64,000 nucleotides of DNA from Bimastos eiseni (taxonomy: Eukaryota > Annelida > Clitellata > Crassiclitellata > Lumbricidae): the NCBI GenBank assembly GCA_959347315.1, contig OY365806.1:26125516-26189515 (forward strand), given 5' to 3'. Within the stretch, counting starts at the first letter, position 1. Each line of letters opens with the position of its first letter. The notes below the pieces were generated by a model that was not told the origin of the DNA, searched no databases, and saw nothing but the letters and a program-made list of their open reading frames with translations. Shown one piece after another: positions 54,888 to 64,000 of the stretch. The translations under genes and the position numbers were made by a program.

Positions 54888-55061
54888 CTACCAGATGACA
54901 TCACATGTGTCACTCTGCTGCTCTGATAGTCCAGATTTCAGACATCTACCACAACAGGCGGCATGTACAAGGGTAAAATTATATTCTTCCCTACACTTTC
55001 CACAAAAGCAAGGGTCATCACTATTGCAAGTTGGTAAAGTTATGAATGATGCAGGCCACAT
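54888..55061 (-). CDS. Cys-rich 57-codon frame, uncertain
   Basis: A minus-strand frame from ATG reads MWPASFITLPTCNSDDPCFC, GKCREEYNFTLVHAACCGRC and KSGLSEQQSDTCDV. The C-x5-C-x-C-x2-C...CC-x2-C pattern looks like a metal-binding module, loosely like the Cys-rich CxCGxC...CC segment of P2X7 tails and related domains. A donor GTAGGTGAG overlaps the stop (TG|GTAGGT), so it may be one exon of something longer or a relic of a mobile gene. No function assigned. Confidence 0.25.
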   Translation of the reverse strand: MWPASFITLPTCNSDDPCFCGKCREEYNFTLVHAACCGRCLKSGLSEQQSDTCDVIW

Positions 55062-55149
55062 GTCATCATCTTATGTGTTGAATGCCTCAGCCACCACTAG
55101 TGCATATCAAACACCGTGTCGAAAATAAATTACATTTTGGGTTATTCGG

Positions 55150-56990
55150 TATTACATTTTCTTCTGTGAGACTGACAAAGCAGTATACCCTATATTATCA
55201 GCTTCAAATGAGGGACTAATTTATACGAAACCATTGACGTGCTAGAGCTAACTAGCAATTCCCATTTTCAATTAAATGATAGATCTGTCGCTAAAAGCTT
55301 TAACTGTTTAAGTGTTTTTACTGCATAAGTGCACGTTTGACACTACACTGTGCTGCAAACGTTCAAACCCTGTGAGGATTTGAAAGGCATTACACAGTGC
55401 ATTTGGCCAATAAAACCTATAAAACACAACCAAAGACTTGACTAGCTATGTCATTGATATGACAGAGATTGCAACATATTACAGCAACAACTTACAAGTT
55501 ACAGCATATCACCAGATTAACATAGATTATGTCTTTTAGTCTTTTGTGTAAAGTATTAATTGCCAAGACCACAGACCAGTAAACAAATAACTCAAATTTT
55601 TAACACAGCATTATTACCTTATCCAGTATCATTTAGCAAATTTACATCAAAATGTAGTTTTTGTCAGTATATTTTACATTGACAGTAAACATACAAATAA
55701 CTAAAGCAGTGGGCCACAACACCTAAAGTCAATTAAATAAGGCATTTCCTGCTGCTGACTTGTGAAACTGGAATGACAAAATCACTAGTAGCAAGGTATC
55801 TGATATCAAAAATGAGACTTTCCACTTTCTTAACATGGAAAACAGGACAACAGAATGTAGTTGGAAAGCAATTGTGAGATACATGAATAACAAGGCTTCT
55901 GGTGGTGTACTGCATGATCACCACTAGAAGAACATATACTATGTTGTCCTGGGAAATACTTGGTTTGAATGTTGGCAAAGACTACAATGGAGGTTGGAAA
56001 AGATGGGCAGAGAAAGTAAGGCTTTTCCATCTGCCTTGAAATGGAGAATATAGTTCTGCAGTACAAACACAACTGCTTTGGAAAGGTGCATGAGCTGATA
56101 TGAAATCACTGACAAAGTCCATGTTCTCTGCTTAGATGAAGGGTTCGAAGACAAATCTGCAGACAATGTGAGACCTTTGAGGTGCTTGACTTTGTTAGAA
56201 AAAACCAAACAATGACATCCAGGTCAGTTGACAAACTAGATGAGGCATCTTGAACTGCTGGCAAAACTAGGCATTTGACATCATCGGTGAGCAAGGCACG
56301 TAACATACAACTCATTAACATACACATAAAATAACCTGTCACCTTTGACCTGTGGGTCTCTCAACACATCTCGAGCTTTCGTCGGTCTTCATTGATGTAA
56401 CACCCCATTGAACTTCGGCCCATGGAAAACGATAGCAGCAATGAGAGCAGTGGGAACAAGGAGCAAGTGAGGCAATTGACATGGTTGACTGGAGATGCAA
56501 GTTTACTGGAGAAGCGTGGTTGTGCAAAGAAGAAATCCTTGCAAGTCCATTGGTTGTCATGTCACAGGCTTTCTGTAGAGCCATCAAATTAGGGCATTTT
56601 GTTTTGGTTTAGAGCAATTGGCAGAGCTGTCGTTCAAAGCTGAGACTGTCGACACAACAGCCGGGCGACACTGGATGGGCAGGGTATGACACTGCAACAT
56701 AAGTCACCATTGAAGTTCTGGTGGTTAGTTCCAGAATGAAGTCCAAGTCACTGAGTAGCTGATTGGCTCTTAAATTAGGTCCAGTCACTGACCAGCTGAT
56801 TGGTTGTTGAATGATGTCAAGTCACTGATGAATCAAGTGGTTTAGGCAAATTTCTAGATAAAATATTCAACAAATAGAACTACTGCAGAATGAAATACAG
56901 GAATTGGAAGTAATGGATACTGGACACTTGGATGAACCAGGATGATTTGGATGCCACCAGGTCAGGTAAGCTCCTGAAGGTGTTCAGAGC
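55150..56990. other. No feature recognised
   Basis: Several short open frames, none with a recognisable domain or splice context. Confidence 0.4.
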
Positions 56991-56999
56991 AAGTTCAGC

Positions 57000-57180
57000 T
57001 AATGTAATATATGGCAAGTTCAAGAAGAGTATGGCAAGGAAAGCCCAAGGTAGTTAAACTATAATAAGTTACGCAAAGAAGGGCAGGAAGGTTCAAAATA
57101 AGTAAGCTAAGGCAATGTAATGTCAAGTTCAGGCAAGGTAAGATATGGCAATCTAAGGCAAAGCAAGGTAAATCGGTAGC
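57000..57180. repeat. Degenerate AAGGTAAG/GGCAAGG array
   Basis: GGCAAGGTAAG, AAGCTAAGGCAA, AAGGTTCAA units; third member of the type at 31130 and 37300. Confidence 0.45.
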
Positions 57181-57741
57181 TTGCATCTTTTCAAACAAAT
57201 CAAGCAAAGAATAATCGTGGATCATCAGATTATTAGGCAGCCAACCCTGATAGGGTCATGTTTATAAAAACATGCAGGTGAAGCCTGAGGTCACATCAAG
57301 GATCATAGATGGTTCATCCAAGTAATTTAATGGGCAAGGACAGAGACTGTGTCAGGATCAAATATGGCAGGGACAAGGGGAAGGAGGTTGACTCAAAGGG
57401 TCACTGGTTGGAGGTCAGCTCCAAAGACCAGAGATTGCCAGCAATCCTGACAACAAAGGTCATAAGGAGACAAATGGAAATGGTCTCAAGCAAAGGTTAC
57501 TTAAGCTACACTATCATACAGAACAGTTGCTTAGAACCCTCCACATGGCCTGCATTCGGCACAAGGCCGTAGGAAAATGGGTGAAGTAAGGTGCATGGTC
57601 TGCACCATAGAGGATGCTCTAGCTACCATCTGCAACGAAAAATGTTCTTATTAACAGTCATCAACTATATGTATGCACAATTTGCACATATGTATGTAAG
57701 TAAGACATTGTGTGTATGTATGTATGTTTGTTTGAATGTAT

Positions 57742-57835
57742 AAATCAATCAACAACCGTGATTCGCCCGTAGGTGTCTGATGCCTTTCTGACCACATCTC
57801 TCCATATGTCTCTGTTCATTGCAGAGTGGCTCAAC
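57742..57835 (-). mobile_element. LINE ORF2 C-terminal fragment
   Basis: The minus strand reads RDIWRDVVRKASDTYGRITV followed by VD and a stop, the last residues of a common non-LTR ORF2. Only about 75 bases are recognisable. Confidence 0.65.
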
Positions 57836-58385
57836 ACTTAAAAACTTGTTATGCCCAAAATATCTCTCATTTAGATCAAGCCACTATCGTGTCACTTACA
57901 AACTAAGAGGCATCATCTACAGTTGAAAGACAATTCGGATGAAGCACAACACTATTACAACAATTATCCAAACAACTGCATATTGCATAACCTATTCTTA
58001 CAGATTAAGCATGTTGCTATTCATGTACTTTATACACTTCATGCTTTACATGTTAGGTACTTCACAGCGTGTGCATCACGGCAATGAATTCAGACAGTAG
58101 ACACAGTGGAAAAATGAATTTCATAATCTGCCAGAATACCAGCTGTAGCACATTATCGACAGACACATGCGCAAACAGTTGGCTAGAGACAAGTTGTCAG
58201 AACAGACACAATCTACATTACAAGCATACAATCATTAACACAAGCAAACATATATATGTGCACACACACACAGTCACAAACACGCACGCACTGTTCAGCC
58301 CAACGAAACAGACATTAGCAGCAACCTATAGTCCGTACATGAAACCCAGACCTAAGACTTGACAAAGAATAACAAATGCACTTAC

Positions 58386-58617
58386 TTAAAGGTCAAGCAG
58401 ACTCGCTGGCTTTGACCCACGACTTGAGCCACCACCGCCTTTGGAATCTCGGCTGCCCTTGGAGCGTGACCGGTCATAGTCCACATGGAATGAACCGGAT
58501 TCGTCCAAGCGTAGCATCTTGCGCTGGGGCTCCATTCCAGGATTGCCCATCGGTCCCATTCCCCCTCCAAATCCACCCATGCCCATCATTGCTGCCTGCT
58601 GGCGCATCATCATGTTG
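58386..58617 (-). CDS. RRM gene last coding exon
   Basis: NMMMRQQAAMMGMGGFGGGM, then PQRKMLRLDESGSFHVDYDR and SKGSRDSKGGGGSSRGSK, ending LLDL and TAA. Acceptor CCATAG. The base after the stop starts a consensus donor, so the exon ends exactly at the stop. Confidence 0.82.
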
Positions 58618-61600
58618 CTATGGAAATGAATAGGAATATATTGGCACTGCATCATCAAGTTGCTATAGTAACAAAAATGGGGATATTTACAATATATATA
58701 TGAATAGGATGATAATTACAAGCAATTGGTAGCATCACTGGGCATGTTAACATTCACCACGACCTTTTTTGATGTTGCTGAGCACTATTTCTTTTGTAAA
58801 ATTCATTATCGTTCATTTTAACATTTATATAGTGCCCTCTCAAGAAGTCTATCTAGATGAAGCTCCCAGCCCAACCATGGTTATACAAATCATAACTTGC
58901 AAAACAAAGGCACATTACTCCTTGGTAGCATTTACATCTCAAAGGGAAGTAGTTCCAGGTGCAAGGGTAAATAACTGGCACGGCACTGTCTGGTCGACGT
59001 GCTTGCACAAGGCCTTAAACTGTAAAGTGTCTCATTTCATATATACAAAATTCATCGTACGTTTGTTGTAACAAAACAGCAGTGAAAAATTGCAACATAG
59101 ACAAATCGTGAGAAAGATATAATGTATCATTTTGCTACATTAACAGAAGTATATTATAGAGATGCTTACAGCAATGAAAACTAAGTTACAATGTAACACT
59201 ATGTTATCATGGTAAAAAAAGAGAAATTGAAACTGTGTCATCATGTGGTTATGGGAAAAACAAGTGAAAATGTTGGCAATAATGCTTTATTTATAGAAAA
59301 AAAGCAGAAAATGGGATCTCTAAAATCAAGAGATAACTGTTGAAAGAAAGAATGGAAACAGACAATATTCAGCAGAACTGCTAATGAAAGCAGCAAAGAG
59401 ACTGAAAGTTACCCTGCAAGAACCAATAACAATCAACTACATGAAGAGCATCATGTCTCAGTGTTCAAACAACTTCATGAAAATGGTATGCAATGAATGG
59501 CATCTGTAACAACATCCCAGACTTTTCAACAAGGCAATGGTAGACCCAACACCTACCCCATCAGGTTCTGCTGCATGAGCATTGCCATCGACGGCACAGC
59601 ATTGAGAGATGTTAGGCTTGGTGGAATGCTAAAACAACAACCTGTTTATTGTCTTACATCTAAATAGCACCATTAATCAAGGTCATGCACCCAAACACCA
59701 CCTTGAAGACTCAAGTATTCTGTTCAAGCTCCTCAATTCATCCCATCAGAATAAACTTGAGATCAGCTTCCTCTAAAGCTATCTGTCTCATCCCAGCAAA
59801 GAAAAAAAGACTTCTCATTTCCACAGCTATACAATTCGCTACAAACAACTTTGCAGCACCCATCTCTGTCTTTTAACTCACTCATAAACAATTACAAAAC
59901 TCACCCTTGCCTAGCAAGTATGTCTTTGAAGTAAAATTTGATAAATAAACATGGTCAATGATAATATTTAATGCCACAGTCAAAGCATCTAATGCTAAAT
60001 TAATACCAATTATATTTCTGCTTTACTAATTACATTCTGGCTAAACCAATGACATCTCTGCTCAAGCAACTAATGTCGGTCTAACCAATCACATCCTTGT
60101 ATAACCAATCACATCAATGTTGAACTGATTATTTACTTAATAAATTTCCAAATAATTTAGTACAGCCGAGAAACCCATAGACATGCATTTTAAATGACCA
60201 ACCTAGACATTAAATCTGCTAGACATTGGAAGAGGCTGCTTGTATTAAAATGTGTTTCTTATAAATACTAATACTAATATATCCTTATTAATGTCTCATT
60301 ATTTTTACTTAAGAATATATTTTCTCAAAAGAGAACTTAATTATCTTTGCTGGTCAGAGCAGGAAGAAATTTCACTGACCCAAGAAGACTGCTGCTGTTG
60401 CGACTGGAACGAGATGAATTCCTTGAGTCATACCTACAGATATAACACAAAATATTAGAAATTACTGGCAAACTCAGTAAGAAGTCCACAAATATGTACA
60501 TATAAAAAAATTATTTCTCTCTGGTGCTTAGCTAAGGCATTATAGTTAAGTGAAATTAGGCAGGTGCACCATTTAGCATGAAATGCAGAGGAAAAGTGAG
60601 AAATTCGCAAAAAACTGAATGTAGTCTAAAATTCAAAACCGGCCTTTTCAAAGGAAGTTTTAAAGTTAACATATATGTTGGTAGTGTAGTATACACACAC
60701 AACTCCAATGGATCCTGATTCTTCAATATGGCCTCAATTGAAGTGACCATTTTCTGCAGCCTAGTGTATTATAATACTGATGCTATTAAAGTCATTGCAT
60801 GAGATTAGATCAGCTTAGATCAATGAGCAGAGCACTCAAAATGGAGGAAACATATTCAAACAACCTACACCTAAGTATTATTTTCGCTATCTGTCTTACT
60901 AGCCAGTTTTGTACGTCCAATGTCATCATTTGTAACATTTTCTGACTAACTGCAAAACTCCTGCATCATCTTTTGATTAATTTGAGCTCAGGTGACAGAG
61001 TTAATGCTACATTTACTTTCAGCTACTAAGGTAATTAACGTACCAACAAAGGTGATTCTATACCTTTGCTTTATGTCTCACAAAGAAGAAGCGGTTTACA
61101 AATAACCTTAGTTAAAGTTCAGAAGTCAGGGTTAATTTTATGCTATATATATATTTAGTTACATTAAGCATTTACCTTAACTTTCCATAATTTCAGTTGT
61201 AATTGAGGCTACAGCTGGCTATTATGATAAAGTTTGGTTAATAGACCCAGGTCAATTGTATACAGAATCAATTTAATTTCAGCTAAGAGGTAAACAAAAG
61301 TTGAGATATTAACTCATTCAAGCCATACGTTCGCTTTCTGTCCCGTGAGTCACGGTTGAAGTCACGGCTGTCTCTTTGATAGGACCGTCGTGGTCTGTCG
61401 AGGACCCCGAGTTGCATGAGGGTCTCCTTGCGGTCAGAACCAGTAATCACCTTCACCCCGGTCATTGCTCGCATCTCAACGACATCTGGCGTGTCCAGAC
61501 CCAACTGTTTCCTCGCCCGATCATCTCTCTCGATTAGATTCTTGCAAATCTCCAGGCGCTGTAACGTATGGTACCGTAATGTAAAGCTGATGTTCATGAG

Positions 61601-63896
61601 AGTAACACAGTATTTGTATAGCAATTTATTATGAAGTGGTTGAAGTGTGAGAAGATTTCATTTTTTTTAAATCTAAAACTTAGCCTAAACACCTATAACT
61701 TGATATTTGCAGCTTCTTATTCAAATAAAACAAAATATAAGAAACAACATGCATGTACTCAACCAAAGACACATTTATGTGGCAATGCCAGGATGGCAAT
61801 CTCAATAGTCACTCTTTTACAAGTATAAGATGCAATGACATCAAAACAGAATAGTTTTTGTATAATCAATACACTTCATATTCAATTAATGTGGCTTGTA
61901 GTCCGAAAAACACGGTACTCTAACCATGTTTAGCTCGTCATATACAAAAGTGGGACTAGAAGTCATGTTGTAGAGTGTAGTGACCATCTGTACGTATGCA
62001 CGTGTATTTGCATATCTATGCATTATACATCTTTTATAGTAACTTACAAAAAGCTACATTTTGGCCAGGGAAAATGAGAAAATGCATTGACCCGATATAA
62101 GTCGTTACCGTAAATCATGCATCATCCAACAAAGCAAGTGTACTCAGCCTGCACTTCAACTAAAAAATTCAGCTGGATATAATTGAGTTGAACGAATATT
62201 GTCTTGTATTTCTATGCTGGAGCGCTAGGCCGCAGAGCTGAGTATTATTAACAGCATATAGAAAGTTATATGGATATGTCAGTTCAAATGTTCAATCACA
62301 ATTGATACCTTTGGACACCAGTCAGGAACTTTGGTTTCCGATCCTTCTTCATTTCCGCTCTCTATACGATCCGTTAATAGTTTCATGTATTTGAGGACGA
62401 GACGTCGCTCCTTTAGTTTGAGAAGACCTTCAAAACAAATCAATAGGTAAAATAAATTTTAAAGATTACGATAGATTGGGTCATTTTAGATTAAAATAGA
62501 CTACATTACCATTTATACTCAAGAACAAGTCCCAAAATTTTGGACAATCTAAAAACGTTAATTTGAGATACGACTCATATTCAGACCATGGCAAAATTTC
62601 ATGCATCCACAAAGGTAATAAACAAATGTGTACGCAATTAACGTAACTTTACCATACCTCATCACCTTGTCGTTAAATAATTTCTTACTATGTACAGTCA
62701 TAACTGTTTCAGCCAGCTGCATTTTGTACAAATTATAGCATAGAGGTGTAACTCAAAAGTGACTCATTCCCGACTCGAATCGGTAGTTAAATATGCAATA
62801 ACTTACACATATAAAATTACAAGGTCATTATTAGACTGTAATTGGAAGACTTTAGGTATTTGATTTAAGATTTAAAACTGAGCTAGACTAGATCGTATTA
62901 GACCAAAATATTTTAAATGTACATTACATGCATATAAGTAGAATTGTGCTCATGAAGATGGATCTGTAATGGATTGGGTTAGACTTATGTGGATTAAGTG
63001 ATACCTCTGGGTGTTTGGTCTTGTGGAACGTGGTACTTGTAAATCGTTAGGATCTCTCCATCCAATTCGATTGTCTTTGTCGAATATTCTTTGGCTGCTG
63101 CATAGGCTGCATCCTTTGTCCGGTAGACGATGTACGCCTCCCTGATTCAACAAAAACATCAACAATCAGTTAAACATCAACAGGAGCTAAAAGTAAAAAA
63201 TGTGACCTATCTGCACAAAACCAGCTGGTCTTAACTTACGACTGGTTTTATGCAGATGGGTCACAAATGGTGTTGCACACATTTCCATAGAGCAAGTGGT
63301 TTACATGATAACCTTGGATTAACATGGCTGAACTGGATTCAAATGAAATACCAAGATTCACATTATATGCAAGATATGAAAACAGAACTGCATTTTCTAA
63401 TCTCATCAAATCTACTTTAACTGATAACATTTTTTAGTAGATGATAGAAACTAAAAGGTATCAATTAGATAGTCACTAATATGAAACTGTAGTGAGATCT
63501 CACGATGTGTTAAAGAACAGCATTCGCACCACCAGGCCTCAATGGACAGCCAGGGATATGAAGTGTTAGCAAATTCACATTTATAGTCATAGGACGCAGG
63601 TGGCCAGTCCTTTCTGTTGTCTTAAGATATTTCCACTGACCACGTACAGTCAGTGTTGTACTTGTTGCATAGCAGTGTTTGCAACAGGTCAGACGTGAAA
63701 GAGCAATGGGATTTTGACACCCAATGCTTGGCTTAACTGCCTTACTTGGTTTTCGGTTGGTCGTCCTTCTTCTTGTCCTTGTCCCTATCCACATGCATCA
63801 CAATGTCCTCGGCATCGCAGAAAACGTCCTTCAACTGTTCCTCTGTCACGTTCTCCGATATGTTCTTTATCCAAAGAAGAGTGTCAGTCCAACGTT
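58386..63896 (-). CDS. RRM-domain protein with Met/Gly-rich tail, 3' part of the gene
   Basis: Seven exons (63896-63746, 63141-63005, 62427-62309, 61558-61329, 60433-60380, 59628-59557, 58617-58386) join in phase for 995 nt. The first two make one RNA-recognition motif: TLLWIKNISENVTEEQLKDV (RNP2-like LLWIKNI) and EAYIVYRTKDAAYAAAKEYS (RNP1-like AYIVYR). A helical Lys/Arg/Glu-rich segment follows (LLKLKERRLVLKYMKLLTDR and RLEICKNLIERDDRARKQLG), then SRDFNRDSRDRKR, a Ser-rich stretch, a Met/Gln/Gly-rich part (MGMGGFGGGMGPMGNPG) and the end SKPASLLDL. This composition points to a nuclear RNA-binding protein. I do not recognise the family. The N-terminus lies beyond the window edge. TAA at 58388-58386 is followed directly by a donor GTAAGT. 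Confidence 0.8.
58810..59000 (-). mobile_element. LINE/SINE 3' relic
   Basis: The minus strand reads LELLPFEM (like WNELPFE of LINE ORF2) and ends GGGCACTATATAAATGTTAA. Confidence 0.45.
59557..59628 (-). CDS. RRM gene exon, Met-rich
   Basis: IPPSLTSLNAVPSMAMLMQQ then NLMG. Acceptor TTTTAG, donor GTAGGT, two bases left over. Confidence 0.78.
59640..59890. other. Intronic LINE-like tail, weak
   Basis: ACATCTAAATAGCACCATTAA resembles the TTTATATAGCACC tails elsewhere in the window; no coding remains that I trust. Confidence 0.3.
59985..60125. repeat. Degenerate CTAACCAATCACATC array
   Basis: About seven units of 18-20 bases: ACTAATTACATTCTGG, TAAACCAATGACATCTCTG, TAACCAATCACATCCTTG and so on. 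Intronic. Confidence 0.6.
60380..60433 (-). CDS. RRM gene exon, Ser/Arg-rich
   Basis: YDSRNSSRSSRNSSSLL. Acceptor TCTGTAG, donor GTCAGT. Both ends in phase with neighbours. Confidence 0.77.
60440..61328. other. RRM gene intron, nothing recognised
   Basis: AT-rich; no exon or named repeat. Confidence 0.45.
61329..61558 (-). CDS. RRM gene exon, basic helical segment
   Basis: RLEICKNLIERDDRARKQLG, LDTPDVVEMRAMTGVKVITG, SDRKETLMQLGVLDRPRRSY, then RDSRDFNRDSRDRKR. Acceptor TTACAG, donor GTATGG. Confidence 0.85.
61570..62300. other. RRM gene intron, nothing recognised
   Basis: No exon, RNA gene or named repeat seen. Confidence 0.45.
62309..62427 (-). CDS. RRM gene exon, helical linker
   Basis: LLKLKERRLVLKYMKLLTDR, IESGNEEGSETKVPDWCPK. 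Acceptor TTGAAG, donor GTATCA; ends in phase 0. Confidence 0.84.
63005..63141 (-). CDS. RRM gene exon, second half of the RRM
   Basis: EAYIVYRTKDAAYAAAKEYS, TKTIELDGEILTIYKYHVPQ, then DQTPR. Contains the RNP1-like strand and the last strand. Acceptor AATCAG, donor GTATCA. Confidence 0.86.
63201..63265. repeat. Imperfect inverted repeat
   Basis: TGTGACCTATCTGCACAAAA then CCAG (63201-63224) pairs with CTGGTTTTATGCAGATGGGT then CACA (63242-63265), two mismatches in 24, with a 17-base loop. Probably a foldback element. Confidence 0.75.
63746..63896 (-). CDS. RRM gene exon, first half of the RRM
   Basis: RWTDTLLWIKNISENVTEEQ, LKDVFCDAEDIVMHVDRDKD, KKKDDQPKT. First strand and helix of the RRM and an acidic/basic loop. 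Acceptor CTTTAG (63898-63897); upstream exons are outside the window. Donor GTAAGG. Confidence 0.86.
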
Positions 63897-64000
63897 CTAA
63901 AGAAAACATTTAATATACATTAACATGAAGTCATTAACATATTTATTTCATGCAGTTTTATAAATAACTGGTGAAAATGCAGCTATTTGATGCAGCTAAT

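Overview
This is a 64-kb piece of animal nuclear DNA: AT-rich, with short phase-consistent coding exons separated by long introns and a heavy load of old transposons. The four genes (an SVOP-type transporter, a receptor with a BCMA/TACI-type cysteine module, a QSER1/PRR12-type DUF4211 protein, an RRM protein) together with CR1/L2-like LINE relics, tRNA-derived SINEs and many hAT elements suggest a marine invertebrate, possibly a deuterostome such as an echinoderm. The species cannot be fixed from sequence alone. No bacterial, viral, CRISPR, rRNA or intact tRNA locus was seen.

Layout. (1) 1410-12964, plus strand: the 3' part of an SVOP-like major facilitator transporter; its 5' exons lie before the window. 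(2) about 12.97-21.7 kb: gene-free, with several hAT elements, one nested in a second type of inverted-repeat element. (3) 21787-26587, plus strand: a six-exon gene whose exons join without a phase error into a 556-residue protein. It has a BCMA/TACI-like cysteine-rich ectodomain, one membrane helix, a Ser-rich cytosolic linker and a trypsin-like peptidase domain with a complete His/Asp/Ser triad. I know of no described receptor with this architecture, and it is the main discovery of the window. (4) 30878-49033, minus strand: a complete 14-exon QSER1/PRR12-type gene of 1237 residues, convergent with the receptor gene. (5) 58386-63896, minus strand: the 3' part of a gene with an RRM and a Met/Gly-rich C-terminus, whose stop codon abuts a splice donor, with probable 3'-UTR exons near 53.7 and 52.0 kb.

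The repeats are informative. Several hAT-type elements keep recognisable 8-bp target duplications, and several families carry their own short motif iterated at the ends. There is also a perfect 58-bp-arm hairpin at 36266-36386, and several degenerate arrays. The genes show no common pathway; they look like unrelated neighbours, so the biological interest is in the receptor-peptidase gene itself. All exon models come from reading splice signals, phase and recalled family similarity; no alignment or transcript was available.
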